Shown one piece after another: positions 17,705-28,388 of a stretch of DNA of 64,000 bases. The notes beneath the pieces are model-generated. The model searched no databases and was not told the DNA's origin. It saw nothing but the letters and a program-made list of their open reading frames with translations. The stretch is taken from NCBI RefSeq assembly GCF_041435095.1, contig NZ_CP108025.1:1922001-1986000 (forward strand), read 5' to 3'. How positions within the stretch are numbered: the stretch's first letter is position 1; each line of letters starts with the position of its first letter. The DNA comes from Kitasatospora sp. NBC_00315 (GTDB taxonomy: Bacteria; Actinomycetota; Actinomycetes; Streptomycetales; Streptomycetaceae). A program made the translations under genes and the position numbers.

Positions 17705-18889
17705 TCAGCCGACCAACGCCGGTGTCTGGCTGCGCAGTTGGTCGGCGAGGCGGTCACGGACCACGTCGAGCTCCTCGCAGTCGCCGCCGGCACGCTCCGC
17801 GATGTGGACCCGGTACAGCTCGCCGAGCTGCTCGTCGTCGACCTCGATGCCGAGCTGGTCCAGCAGGTGGCGCAGCACGGTGCGGCCGGAGTGACGGCCG
17901 ATCAGCAGCGTGCGCTCGCGGCCGAACCGGGCCGGCTCGACGTACTCGTAGGTGGCCGGGTTGTTCAGCATGCCGGCCTGGTGGATGCCCGCCGCGGTGC
18001 TGAACGCGTAGGTGCCGAAGATCGGCTTGTTGCGCGGCTCCTCCAGCCCGATCACCGCGCGCAGGGCGGTGTACGCGTCGTACATGGCCGCCGTGTCGAT
18101 GTCGGTGTAGAGGCCGAGCGCGTCCTGCTTGTAGAGCAGCAGCGCGGCGAGCTCCTCCAGTGCCGTGTTCCCGGCCCGCTCGCCGATGCCGCCGAGGGTC
18201 GCCTGCACCTGGTCGGCGCCGGCCTGCAGCCCGGCCACGGCGTTGACCAGCGAGAGGCCGAAGTCGTCGTGGCAGTGGGTGGAGATCGGGATCTCGGCCG
18301 GTGCCCAGCCGCGGATCTTGGCGATCAGCGCGCCGTACTCGTCGGGCGTGGTGCAGCCCGAGGTGTCGGCGATGATGATCCGGCTGGCGCCGGCGTCGAC
18401 CGCGCTCTCGGTGATGGCGCGCAGCAGTTCGTCGTCGCTGCGGCTGGCGTCCTCGATGCCGACCGACACCCGGTCCACGCCGAGCGACAGGGCGTACCTG
18501 GTGGTGTCGACGACCTCCTCGACGCACTGCTTCCTGGTGATCCCCCGCTTGTACTCCAGGTGCAGGTTGCTGCCGGTGGCCATCAGCTGCACCTCGTGGT
18601 TCGCGGTGCCGCCGGCGCGGACCGCGACCTCCACGTCCCGCCGCACGGAGCGGCAGAACGTGGCGAACCGGGAGGTGGTCAGGGCCTCGGAGATCAGCCG
18701 GGTGGCCTCGAACTCGCTGGGCGAGGAGGCGGGGAAACCGGCCTCCACGCAGTCGACGCCGAGGGCCTCGATCCGCAGGGCCAGGTCGAGCTTCTGGTGC
18801 GGGAGCATCCCGTTGGCGGGGGCCTGCTCACCGTCGCGGAGGGTCGTGTCGAAGATCGTGACGCGACGAGCTGCTGGCTTGCTGTCCAT
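17705..18889 (-). CDS. Isopropylmalate/homocitrate-synthase-like enzyme without the LeuA regulatory domain
   Basis: A 394-residue DRE-TIM metallolyase. The catalytic TIM barrel is clear: IFDTTLRDGEQAPANGML, ISTHCHDDFGLSLVNAV with the metal His residues, QVQATLGGIGERAGNTALEE, and FSTAAGIHQAG with LLIGRHSGRT. It condenses acetyl-CoA with a 2-oxoacid. At 394 residues it lacks the roughly 120-residue C-terminal feedback domain of ordinary actinomycete LeuA. Short, unregulated members include homocitrate synthases and secondary-metabolic enzymes that lengthen a keto acid by one carbon (HphA type) or make alkylmalates. LeuC and LeuD at 9035-11048 would take the next step. The identity of the 2-oxoacid is open: 2-oxoisovalerate or a prephenate-derived keto acid. 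Confidence 0.88.
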   Translation of the reverse strand: MDSKPAARRVTIFDTTLRDGEQAPANGMLPHQKLDLALRIEALGVDCVEAGFPASSPSEFEATRLISEALTTSRFATFCRSVRRDVEVAVRAGGTANHEVQLMATGSNLHLEYKRGITRKQCVEEVVDTTRYALSLGVDRVSVGIEDASRSDDELLRAITESAVDAGASRIIIADTSGCTTPDEYGALIAKIRGWAPAEIPISTHCHDDFGLSLVNAVAGLQAGADQVQATLGGIGERAGNTALEELAALLLYKQDALGLYTDIDTAAMYDAYTALRAVIGLEEPRNKPIFGTYAFSTAAGIHQAGMLNNPATYEYVEPARFGRERTLLIGRHSGRTVLRHLLDQLGIEVDDEQLGELYRVHIAERAGGDCEELDVVRDRLADQLRSQTPALVG

Positions 18890-19008
18890 GGCGTTCCCTA
18901 CTGTTCCGGCCGCACGCATGTGTCGGCTACCGATTCCAGGGGTTTTGCTGAGACGTGCGGGTGAGGGTTGTGCGCTGCTGAGGGTCGTCCTGACGGGGCG
19001 GGGGCGGC

Positions 19009-20283
19009 TCAGCTCCTGGCGGTGCGGACCGCTCCGGGCGAGAGCAGCACGGCGGCGAGCGGGATGACCGCGATGATCGCCCAGACCACCGTCCAGGAGA
19101 AGGCGTGCTCGACCACCGGGACGAGCATCGGGGTGAGGAAGGCGCCGGTGAACACGGTGGTGTTCTCCAGTCCGAGCGCGGTGCCGGCCCGGTTGGCACC
19201 GGCCATCGAGGCGATCTCGGTGTAGGCGACGCCGTGCCAGGCGTTGGCCAGCAGGCCGGCGAGGGCGAGCGCCGCGGCGACGACCAGCGTCGGCGCGCTC
19301 GTGAGGATCGCGGCGGCGGCCATCACCACGCCGGTCAGCAGACCGATGATCCGGATGACGCGGCGCCGGTTCCCGTGCTTGTCGGTGTAGCGGCCGCTCC
19401 AGATGCGGGCCGCCGCGCCACCGACCTGGGCGACCAGGACGGTGGGGACGATCACACCGAGGCCGGCGTGCTTGGCGTCGTGCAGGTACACGCCGGCCGC
19501 CGCGAGCACCGCGATCTGCGGGACGGTCAGCATGCCGCCGGACAGTGCCATCCGCCAGATGTCCCAGCGCCGCAGCGGGGAGGGGCCGGCGACCGGTGCC
19601 GGGGCCCCGGCCGCGCCGCCCGCGGGAGCGTGGTCCTGCGGCTGGTGGAGCCAGATCGCGGTCGCTCCGGCGGCGAGGAAGCAGAGCAGCGCCAGCACGA
19701 TGAAGACCACGCGGAAGCCGTACGTCACCGCCAGCCACGGCAGGACCGCGGTGCCGATGGCGCCACCGGCCGGGACGGCGGTCTGCCGGATGCTCATCGC
19801 GAAACCGCGCTGTCCCTCACGGAACCACGCCATCACCGCGCGCCCCGAGGAGCCGTTGACGCTGCCGCCGAACGCTCCGACCAGCAGCAGTCCGATCACC
19901 AGCAGCGCCGGATGCGGCACCGAGCCGCCGCTCGGCACCACCGCGACGCCCATCAGTGCGAGCACCACGCCGGTGGCGATCAGCCCGGTGAGCAGGACAC
20001 GGCGCTCACCGAAGCGGTCCGTCCAGATGCCCCAGAGGATCTCGGAGGCGGCGATGCCCAGCGAGATGCTGCCGAGGACGATGCCCAGCGTGCCGTTGGT
20101 CAGGTGGTAGTCGGCGCGCATCGTCGTCCCGGTGACCGGGATGCCCGAGAAGGAGGCCGAGAAGCTCGCCTGGGCGGCACAGCCGATACCGAGCACCGTC
20201 CAGCGGTGGTTGGGGCCGAAGCGGGACCGGGCGGGCTTCGCCGGGGCCGACTCGTCCTGGGACGTGGCGGGTGAGACGGACAT
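19009..20283 (-). CDS. MFS transporter, 12-TM type
   Basis: A 424-residue major facilitator protein with about 12 hydrophobic helices. The cytoplasmic loop motif WGIWTDRFGERRVLL lies between helices 2 and 3, and its echo SGRYTDKHGNRRRVIR lies in the second half. It should be an inner-membrane secondary transporter, probably exporting the cluster product or importing a precursor. The ATG at 20283 has an AAGGAG site 8 bases upstream; a start 24 bases earlier is less likely. It is followed on the same strand by the isopropylmalate-synthase-like gene after 119 bases. Confidence 0.9.
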   Translation of the reverse strand: MSVSPATSQDESAPAKPARSRFGPNHRWTVLGIGCAAQASFSASFSGIPVTGTTMRADYHLTNGTLGIVLGSISLGIAASEILWGIWTDRFGERRVLLTGLIATGVVLALMGVAVVPSGGSVPHPALLVIGLLLVGAFGGSVNGSSGRAVMAWFREGQRGFAMSIRQTAVPAGGAIGTAVLPWLAVTYGFRVVFIVLALLCFLAAGATAIWLHQPQDHAPAGGAAGAPAPVAGPSPLRRWDIWRMALSGGMLTVPQIAVLAAAGVYLHDAKHAGLGVIVPTVLVAQVGGAAARIWSGRYTDKHGNRRRVIRIIGLLTGVVMAAAAILTSAPTLVVAAALALAGLLANAWHGVAYTEIASMAGANRAGTALGLENTTVFTGAFLTPMLVPVVEHAFSWTVVWAIIAVIPLAAVLLSPGAVRTARS

Positions 20284-20455
20284 GCTGAGAACTCCTTGGT
20301 GGATCACCGCCGCGCCGGTGTTCCACGGCGCGGGGAGGGCGGGCGGCTTGAGGGACGAGGGTTGCCCGCGGGATGTTCGTGAAGGCGCCGCGTCACGGGC
20401 CGGCCGGGCCGGATCTGCTCCGGCCGCGGGACGGTGGCCGGCCCGTGACGCCCGG

Positions 20456-21463
20456 TCAGTCGCCGACCCGGCCGGGAATGCCGTCGACCCAGCGGTGCTC
20501 GTGCCGGTCGGCGGCGGCCTGGTCGCGGAACGCGTAGGTCTTGAGCAGCCAGCGGGTCCGGGCCACGGCCGGGTCGTTGATCTCCATCTTGTCGCGGCTG
20601 TGCATGCCGTCCTGGTTGGCGAAGGTGAACAGGTCGCCGTCGTGGAGGCGGTGACGGACCTTGTCCGACCAGATGATCGCGTTGCGCAGCGCCAGGATCG
20701 CGTCCTTGGCCTCGACGGGGCTGCCGGGCGCGTCCTTGGTGTGGGTGTCGAGGTAGCGGAAGCTGTGGTGGTTCTCCAGGATGGCGTGCCGGTCCGAGTC
20801 GGTCAGCGCGTCGTTGTTGTCCTTGGAGAACACGTCGTAGGGGGTGATGAAGTACGGTCGGCGGAGAATCTCCTGCTGCTCCTCGGTGAGGTGCTCCAGC
20901 AGGGTGCGGCCGTCCACGAAGCTGGTGTAGACGTACTCGTTCTCCGGGCAGCGCATGCCGAGGAGCGTGATGAAGTCCGCCCGGACCGGGTGCGCGGTGC
21001 GCTCGTTGTGGTAGACGAGCTCGCCGTCGCTGAAGCCGGTCTGCTTGCCGCTGTAGCGGTTGATCGCGATCACGTCGGTGAAGAAGTCGCCCCGGAAGCG
21101 GGTGCTGTAGGCGAGCAGCGGGGTCTGCACCAGCTGCCCGAACAGCTCCAGCAGCGCCTCGCTGACGAAGGTCTTCTTCTTCTTGTACTTGTCCAGCGTC
21201 GGGTCCTCCTGGTCGAGGACCGGGATCACCGCGTCGATGGGGCAGTTGCGCAGGGCGTGGGCGTCGGAGAAACCGCTCTCGCGCTCCTTGCGGATGCTGG
21301 TGCAGACGTCCGTGAAGAAGGCCGGCACGTCGCCGCGGTCCACCAGGTCGGTGACCGCGAGGGCGAAGGCCGGGTAGTCCTCGTAGGGGTCCTTCCCCAC
21401 GGAATCCAGGACGGTGTAGAGCAAATCCCGCTCGCTGTCGGTGAGCACGAAGAACGGTTTCAT
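20456..21463 (-). CDS. Fe(II)/2-oxoglutarate-dependent dioxygenase (clavaminate-synthase-like)
   Basis: A 335-residue non-heme iron oxygenase. The HxE form of the metal triad is seen in YHNERTAHPVRADF, with the distal His in NQDGMHSRDKME and the 2-oxoglutarate-binding Arg in ARTRWLLKTY. HxE ligands and the following DFITLLGMRC segment are typical of the clavaminate-synthase-like group that hydroxylates amino acids (arginine, asparagine and lysine hydroxylases). A free or ligated amino acid is therefore a likely substrate. The ATG at 21463 follows GGAGAGG. The gene is divergent from the TetR gene and shares a spacer with an inverted repeat, so TetR may control it. Confidence 0.85.
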   Translation of the reverse strand: MKPFFVLTDSERDLLYTVLDSVGKDPYEDYPAFALAVTDLVDRGDVPAFFTDVCTSIRKERESGFSDAHALRNCPIDAVIPVLDQEDPTLDKYKKKKTFVSEALLELFGQLVQTPLLAYSTRFRGDFFTDVIAINRYSGKQTGFSDGELVYHNERTAHPVRADFITLLGMRCPENEYVYTSFVDGRTLLEHLTEEQQEILRRPYFITPYDVFSKDNNDALTDSDRHAILENHHSFRYLDTHTKDAPGSPVEAKDAILALRNAIIWSDKVRHRLHDGDLFTFANQDGMHSRDKMEINDPAVARTRWLLKTYAFRDQAAADRHEHRWVDGIPGRVGD

Positions 21464-21626
21464 GATCTACCTCTCCAGGAATGGTGGGCCGCGGGTCCGG
21501 ACTCAGCATGATCGAACCCCTCAACCCGGTCATCACCCGATGGTGGATGTTGTGTCCACCCCTCGTCCCAGGGTGGAGTCCCACCTACTCCAAAGGAGGG
21601 CCAGACCTTCGAAACGCTCATACTCG

Positions 21627-21645
21627 GCATGAATTCTGCTCATGC
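21627..21645. promoter_or_regulatory. Inverted repeat GCATGA-N7-TCATGC, candidate TetR operator
   Basis: The arms are exact complements and lie between the divergent dioxygenase and TetR genes, in an AT-richer spacer. TetR proteins usually bind short palindromes in such spacers and repress both directions. The assignment to this TetR is inference. Confidence 0.45.
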
Positions 21646-21657
21646 AACGGATAAGCG

Positions 21658-21692
21658 TTGATTCTGTACCTAGTGATATGTAGGGTCCTGCC

Positions 21693-21693
<1 letters not shown>
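21658..21693 (+). promoter_or_regulatory. Promoter of the TetR gene, giving a probable leaderless mRNA
   Basis: TTGATT (21658-21663) and TAGGGT (21681-21686) are exactly 17 bases apart. The -10 ends only 6 bases before the ATG at 21693, so the transcript would begin at or within one or two bases of the start codon. The half-sites CCTA and TAGG (CCTAGTGATATGTAGG, 21669-21684) form an inverted repeat across the spacer and the -10, a good place for autorepression. Confidence 0.6.
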
Positions 21694-23422
<1,729 letters not shown>

Positions 23423-23446
23423 CCCCTCCCGAGGCCGCCGGCTCCT

Positions 23447-23506
23447 CGGGCGCTCCGGCGCCCGGGGGCCGGTGACCCGGTACCGGACGGTCCTCGGCCC
23501 GTCCGG
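23447..23506. terminator. Two hairpins between convergent GAPDH and LuxR-type genes
   Basis: CGGGCGC/GCGCCCG (23447-23464, 4-base loop) is followed by CCGGACGG/CCGTCCGG (23483-23506, 8-base loop). They fill the 93-base space between the ends of the two converging genes and would terminate transcription from both sides. Confidence 0.6.
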
Positions 23507-23515
23507 TGGACGGGC

Positions 23516-24256
23516 TCAGCCCGGGCAGTCCCGCTGGGACTGCGGGGGCGAGGCGCCCAGCGCACGCTGCACGGCCAGCACCGCCTCCAACCGGTTGCGG
23601 ACTCCCAGCTTGGTCAGGACATGCGAGACATGACTCTTCACCGTCGCCGGCGAGACGTGCAGCAACTCCGCGGTCTCCGCGGTGGACAGGCCGTGCGCGA
23701 GCGCGGTCAGCACCTCCCGCTCGCGATCGGTGATCCGGCTCAGGACCTCGTCCGGGGAGAGTTCGTCGATCGTCGCCGCGGAGGCCGCGCCGGGCTGACG
23801 GCTCGTCCGCGTCAGGGACAGGGCGGCCAGTTCCGGGGAGAGCACCCGGTAGCCGGCGCCCACTCCGTGCACCGCGGCGGAGAGGTCCCGGGTGTCGAGG
23901 TTCTTGACCAGGCAGCCGCCGGCACCGGCCGCGAAGGCGGCGTCCAGCCGCTCGGCGGTCCAGCCGACCGCGATCAGCAGCACCTGGACGCCCCGGGCGA
24001 CCACCTCCCGGACGGTTCGGCCCGGGTCCTGCTGGAACGAGGTGGAGAGGATCACCACGCCCACGCCGGACAACGGCCATTCCGACGGAGGCCGGTGACT
24101 GTCCACACCGCCGACGATGCTTAATCTGCTGTCCTGCCCCAGGACCCCGACCAGGAAATGTCGGGCGATCGGGTCATGGTCGGCGACCAGCACCGATCTG
24201 AAGTATTGCGTGATATCGCCGGAGGGCCGGTTGCCGTCGATTGCCTGAGTGCTCAC
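23516..24256 (-). CDS. Atypical LuxR-type response regulator, paralogue of the one at 11268
   Basis: A 246-residue protein with a receiver-like domain (SVLVADHDPIARHFLVGVL) and a LuxR helix-turn-helix (ITDREREVLTALAHGLSTAETAELLHVSPATVKSHVSHVLTKLGVRNR). As in its paralogue, the phosphoacceptor position is Ser (GVVILSTSF) while the acidic pair is kept. The two proteins share the unusual DHDPI(S/A)RH segment and end in the same (V/L)QxAL region, so they arose by duplication. The GTG at 24256 has GGAG 6 bases upstream. It faces away from the E1 alpha gene across a 524-base spacer with two inverted repeats, so it may control that gene. Confidence 0.9.
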   Translation of the reverse strand: MSTQAIDGNRPSGDITQYFRSVLVADHDPIARHFLVGVLGQDSRLSIVGGVDSHRPPSEWPLSGVGVVILSTSFQQDPGRTVREVVARGVQVLLIAVGWTAERLDAAFAAGAGGCLVKNLDTRDLSAAVHGVGAGYRVLSPELAALSLTRTSRQPGAASAATIDELSPDEVLSRITDREREVLTALAHGLSTAETAELLHVSPATVKSHVSHVLTKLGVRNRLEAVLAVQRALGASPPQSQRDCPG

Positions 24257-24780
24257 TACTACTCCGTGGGGTGCGAAACCGACGAGTATCACTGTGCGAC
24301 AGAGGCAGGCGACCCTGGCTGGCCTTCCCGATCATCCGGACAGAAAGCAGTGCCCTCGGGAGCACTTGCGGTCACTGCTGGCAGGGAGTAAACGCTTCGT
24401 CACTATAACCCACAGCTCCGCCCGGCAACCCTCGCGACCGGCTGGTCCTCGACCCGCCGTTCAGTGGCATGCGCGCTTTCGGTCCGACCGGTACCACAAT
24501 CCGGTACAGGTCGGTCGAGTCCTCGCATAAGCGACAGAACACCGAATCGCGAGGACGTCATAGTAAATATTCCGGCGAATTCACCTCCGCTTCCGGGCGG
24601 CGGGGCCCGGAAAACTCACGAACTGTCACCGTTTGCCCCCGCCGCACCTCGGCCGCAGCGGCTCCGCCCGTCCCGACGGAGCCCGCCGGGAGAGCGCAGG
24701 CCACCGGCGTACGTTCGTGATCCGATTCCCTCGGGCTCCGAGGGCAAAGCCTCGTCAAAACGTAGGACTGGGGAAAGAAT
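24257..24780. other. 524-base divergent regulatory spacer
   Basis: No gene is supported. The region is AT-rich by the standards of the window. It holds a 12-bp inverted repeat with one mismatch (24484-24514), an 8-bp pair GTCCTCGC/GCGAGGAC (24519-24526 and 24549-24556), and a short hairpin CCCTCGG/CCGAGGG (24728-24744) just before the E1 alpha gene. It probably carries promoters for both flanking genes. Confidence 0.6.
24484..24514. promoter_or_regulatory. Long inverted repeat, candidate operator
   Basis: CCGACCGGTACC and GGTACAGGTCGG pair in 11 of 12 positions around a 7-base centre (ACAATCC). Two LuxR-type regulators, one encoded next to it, are candidates to bind. A direct role in termination is unlikely because it lies in a divergent spacer. 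Confidence 0.5.
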
Positions 24781-25890
24781 ATGGGTGCAGAGGGAACTGG
24801 CATGAATGCTCGGATCGGCGATTCCGATCCCGCTCCGGTGCAATTGCTGACACCCGAGGGGGAGCGTGTGACGCACCCTGAGTACTCCCTCTCCGTCACG
24901 CCGGACGAGCTGCGCGGGCTGTACCGCGACATGCAGCTGACCCGGCGCTTCGACGCCGAGGCGGTCGCGCTCCAGCGACAGGGCGAACTCGGCCTCTGGG
25001 CGCCGCTGCTCGGCCAGGAGGCGGCGCAGATCGGATCGGCCTGGGCGACCCGGGACGACGACTACATCTTCCCCACCTACCGCGAGCACGGCGTGGCCTG
25101 GTGCCGCGGGGTGGACCCGCTCGCGCTGATGAGCCTCTACCGCGGGGTCGACCAGGGCGGCTGGGACCCGAACGAGCACAACTTCCACCTCTACACGCTG
25201 GTGATCGGCGCACCGACGCTGCACGCGACCGGCTACGCGATGGGCGTGGCACTGGACCAGGCCGAGAGCGCGGTCATCTCCTACTTCGGGGACGGCGCCT
25301 CCAGCCAGGGCGACGTGGCCGAGGCCTTCACCTTCGCCGCCGTCAACCAGGCGCCGGTGGTCTTCTTCTGCCAGAACAACCAGTGGGCCATCTCCACCCC
25401 GGTCGAGAAGCAGAGCAAGGTGCCGCTGTACCGGCGCGCGGCCGGCTACGGCTTCCCGGGGGTGCGGGTGGACGGCAACGACGTGCTGGCCGTGCTGGCC
25501 GTCACCCGGGCCGCGCTGGAGCACGCCCGCAGCGGCGCCGGCCCCACGCTGATCGAGGCGCTGACGTACCGGATGGGCGCCCACGCGACCTCCGACGACC
25601 CGAGCCGCTACCGGCCGGCGCGGGAGGAGGCGGAGTGGGCCGGGCGCGACCCGATCGCCCGGCTGCGGGCCCTGCTGGTGCGCGAGGAGCTGGCGGACGA
25701 GACGTTCTTCGCCGAGGTCGAGGCCGAGGCGGCCGCGCTGGCCACCCGGGTCCGCGAGGGCGTCCGCGGCATGCCGGACCCGGACCCGCTGTCGATCCTC
25801 GCGCACGTCTACAGCGAGCCGCACACCCTGGTCGAGGAGGAGCGCGCCGAGCTGTCGGCGTATCTCGCGGGCTTCACGGCCGAGCGCTGA
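24781..25890 (+). CDS. 2-oxoacid dehydrogenase E1 alpha subunit (branched-chain/pyruvate type)
   Basis: A 369-residue thiamine-diphosphate subunit. The ThDP motif GDGASSQGDVAEAF running to CQNN is intact, as are the TYREHG segment and the phosphorylation-loop region RMGAHATSDDPSRYR. It resembles BkdA-type E1 alpha of branched-chain keto acid dehydrogenases. With the E1 beta gene, which overlaps by one base (TGATG), it decarboxylates a 2-oxoacid to feed an E2 acyltransferase. No E2 or E3 gene is in the window, so it would borrow them or act differently. The ATG at 24781 has GGGGAAAG 7 bases upstream. The pair could make a branched or cyclohexyl acyl-CoA. Confidence 0.92.
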   Translation: MGAEGTGMNARIGDSDPAPVQLLTPEGERVTHPEYSLSVTPDELRGLYRDMQLTRRFDAEAVALQRQGELGLWAPLLGQEAAQIGSAWATRDDDYIFPTYREHGVAWCRGVDPLALMSLYRGVDQGGWDPNEHNFHLYTLVIGAPTLHATGYAMGVALDQAESAVISYFGDGASSQGDVAEAFTFAAVNQAPVVFFCQNNQWAISTPVEKQSKVPLYRRAAGYGFPGVRVDGNDVLAVLAVTRAALEHARSGAGPTLIEALTYRMGAHATSDDPSRYRPAREEAEWAGRDPIARLRALLVREELADETFFAEVEAEAAALATRVREGVRGMPDPDPLSILAHVYSEPHTLVEEERAELSAYLAGFTAER

Positions 25891-26876
25891 TGAGAGCCGT
25901 CCCCGGCACCACCACCATGGCCCGAGCCCTGAACGCCGCCCTTCGCGCGGCCCTGGCGGGCGACCCCCGGGTGCTGGTGGCGGGCCGGCACCCGGGGCGG
26001 TCCGGCAGTGCCTGCCAGGTCACCGACGGCCTGCGCGAGGAGTTCGGACCGCGCCGGATCGTCGAGGGGCCGCTCGCCGAGTCCGCGGTCGTCGGCACGG
26101 CCGTCGGGCTGGCCCTGCGGGGGTACCGGCCGGTGGTGGAGATCCGGTTCGACGGGTTCGTCCACCCCGCCTTCGACCAGATGGTGGGTCAGCTGGCCCG
26201 GCTGCACGCCCGCTCGGCGGGGCGGCTCACCGTCCCGCTGGTGATCCGGGTCCCGTACGCGGGTGGCACCGGCGCGAGCGAACACCACAGCGAGTCACCG
26301 GAGGCGTACTTCGCCCACACCCCCGGGCTTCGGGTGGTCACCCCCTCGACCCCGCACGACGCCTACTGGATGCTGCGCAAGGCGATCGCCTGCGACGACC
26401 CGGTGGTGCTGCTGGAGCCCCGGCGCCGCTACTGGGACAACGGCCCGATAGACCCCGACACCGAGCCGCTCCCGCTGCACGGCGCCCGGGTGGTGCGCAC
26501 CGGGCGGGACGCCACCCTGGCCGCGTACGGACCGGCGGTGCGGGTCTGCCTGGAGGCCGCCGCCGTGGCGGCCAGCGAGGGCCACGAGCTGGAGGTGGTG
26601 GACCTTCGCTCGCTCTCCCCGCTGGACTTCACGGCGCTGCGCACCTCCGTCCGCAAGACCGGCCGGCTGGTCCTGGTCCACGAGGCACCGGTCTTCATGG
26701 GCCTCGGCGCGGAGATCGCGGCGCGGCTCACCGAGGACTGCTTCCCCTACCTGGAGGCCCCCGTCCTGCGGGTCGGCGGCCGGACCTCCTCGCACCCGTC
26801 GGCCCGGGCCGAGGAGGACTGCCTGCCCAGCCCGGACCGGGTGCTGGAGGCGCTGGACCGCGCGCTGGCCTACTGA
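25890..26876 (+). CDS. 2-oxoacid dehydrogenase E1 beta subunit
   Basis: A 328-residue transketolase-type subunit. RIVEGPLAESAVVGTAVGLALRG, FDGFVHPAFDQMV, EHHSESPEAYFAHTPGLRVV and LEPRRRYWDNG match BkdB-type E1 beta proteins closely. The normally acidic start of the domain (GEDVG) is altered to GRHPG, a deviation near the subunit interface that may matter. It starts within the stop codon of the E1 alpha gene and is the last gene of the cluster before the housekeeping-like HisC gene. Confidence 0.92.
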   Translation: MRAVPGTTTMARALNAALRAALAGDPRVLVAGRHPGRSGSACQVTDGLREEFGPRRIVEGPLAESAVVGTAVGLALRGYRPVVEIRFDGFVHPAFDQMVGQLARLHARSAGRLTVPLVIRVPYAGGTGASEHHSESPEAYFAHTPGLRVVTPSTPHDAYWMLRKAIACDDPVVLLEPRRRYWDNGPIDPDTEPLPLHGARVVRTGRDATLAAYGPAVRVCLEAAAVAASEGHELEVVDLRSLSPLDFTALRTSVRKTGRLVLVHEAPVFMGLGAEIAARLTEDCFPYLEAPVLRVGGRTSSHPSARAEEDCLPSPDRVLEALDRALAY

Positions 26877-27149
26877 GCGCCGGCCTACCGAGCGGGCCCT
26901 TCGGCGCCTTCGCCCCCCATCCCTTCGACGCCGATCCCTTCGCCCGCGATCCCCTCGCCCGCGACCCCTTCGACGCCGGGGCCTCCGACGCCGGGGCCTC
27001 CGACGCCGAGCCTTCGACGCCGGGGCCCGGGACCGGCGCCTCCGGCGAACGGGGGTGCCAGCACGACCCGTCGCGGGACCGGCCTCGGCAGGACGGCCGC
27101 CCGCGGGATCCACACCGGCAGTACCGACACCAGCGAGAGGAACACGACC
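26877..27149. repeat. Spacer with short CGACGCCGGGGCCTC-type repeats
   Basis: Between about 26920 and 27025 the sequence is built of short repeats: CTTCGACGCC, GATCCC(T/C)TCGCCCGC, and GACGCCGGGGCCTC repeated. It would code a Gly/Glu/Val-rich low-complexity peptide on the minus strand, which I do not accept as a gene. Its position marks the border between the cluster and the HisC region. Confidence 0.55.
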
Positions 27150-28241
27150 GTGAGCGACACCGCAGTGCCCGGCCCCCGGCTCCGCCCCGCCCTGGACGGC
27201 ATACCGACCTACAAGCCGGGGCGCGCGCCGACCGCCCCGGACGGCGCGAGCGCCTACAAGCTGTCCTCGAACGAGAACCCCTACCCGCCGCTCCCCGGCG
27301 TCCTGGACGCCACCCTGGCGGCCGCCGCCGACCTCAACCGCTACCCGGACCTGGCCTGCTCCGAGCTGACCGAGGAGCTGGCCCGGCGCTTCGAGGTGCC
27401 GCCCGGGCACATCGCCACCGGCACCGGCTCGGTGGGCGTCGCCCAGTCGCTGCTGCAGGCCACCGCCGGTCCCGGCGACGAGGTGGTGTACGCCTGGCGC
27501 TCCTTCGAGGCGTACCCGATCATCACCCGGATCAGCGGCGCCACCGCCGTCCAGGTCCCGCTGACCGCCGGGGAGGAGCACGACCTGGACGCCATGGCGG
27601 AGGCGATCACCGGGCGGACCCGGCTGGTCTTCGTCTGCAACCCCAACAACCCGACCGGCACGGCCGTCCGGCGGGCCGAGCTGGAGCGCTTCCTGGACGC
27701 GGTGCCCTCCGACGTCCTGGTCGTGCTGGACGAGGCCTACCGCGAGTTCGTCCGGGACGAGGACGTCCCGGACGGCGTCGAGCTCTACCGGGACCGGCCG
27801 AACGTGGCCGTGCTGCGCACCTTCTCCAAGGCGTACGGCCTGGCCGGGCTGCGGGTCGGCTTCGCGATCGCGCACGAGCCGGTCGCGGCCGCGCTGCGCA
27901 AGACCGCCGTGCCGTTCGGCGTCAGCCGGCTCGCCCAGGACGCGGCGGTCGCCTCGCTACGCGCAGAGGACGCCCTGATGACCAGGGTGCACGCCCTGGT
28001 GGCGGAGCGCGGGCGGGTCGCCGGCGCCCTCGCGGAGCAGGGCTGGACGGTCCCGGACTCGCAGGCCAACTTCGTCTGGCTGCGGCTCGGCGACCGGACC
28101 TCCGAGTTCGCCGAGGTCTGCGAACGGGCGGGTGTCGTGGTCCGTCCGTTCCCCGGCGAAGGGGTCCGGGTGAGCATCGGCGAGAGTGCGGGCAACGACC
28201 TCTTCCTGCAGACCGCCGAGGTGTTCCGCAAGGGACTCTGA
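27150..28241 (+). CDS. hisC: Histidinol-phosphate/aromatic aminotransferase
   Basis: A 363-residue fold-type I aminotransferase of the HisC group: [52 protein letters not shown] with the PLP Lys, and [13 protein letters not shown]. Streptomycetes carry a second HisC-like gene (hisC2 or pat) often annotated as a phenylalanine aminotransferase; this protein fits that group because it stands alone and not in a his operon. The GTG at 27150 has AGAGGA 8 bases upstream. It could still serve the prephenate-derived pathway to its left, but it may be simply a core gene. Confidence 0.9.
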   Translation: MSDTAVPGPRLRPALDGIPTYKPGRAPTAPDGASAYKLSSNENPYPPLPGVLDATLAAAADLNRYPDLACSELTEELARRFEVPPGHIATGTGSVGVAQSLLQATAGPGDEVVYAWRSFEAYPIITRISGATAVQVPLTAGEEHDLDAMAEAITGRTRLVFVCNPNNPTGTAVRRAELERFLDAVPSDVLVVLDEAYREFVRDEDVPDGVELYRDRPNVAVLRTFSKAYGLAGLRVGFAIAHEPVAAALRKTAVPFGVSRLAQDAAVASLRAEDALMTRVHALVAERGRVAGALAEQGWTVPDSQANFVWLRLGDRTSEFAEVCERAGVVVRPFPGEGVRVSIGESAGNDLFLQTAEVFRKGL

Positions 28242-28388
28242 GCCGGGGCGCCGAGGCCGGACGCGGGCCGGGCCCGCGTCCGGCCCTCGTCCGACCGCCG
28301 GTGGGGAGCGGCGGGGAGCGGCCCCGTCCCGGTGGAGCGCGGCGGGTCGCTACTGTGAACGGACGACACATCGAGAGGCACCGTCCAG

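Noticed and set aside
26885..27202. A Gly/Glu/Val-rich frame on the minus strand
   Set aside because: It is a low-complexity product of the short repeats in the spacer, overlaps the start of the HisC gene, and has no ribosome-binding site.
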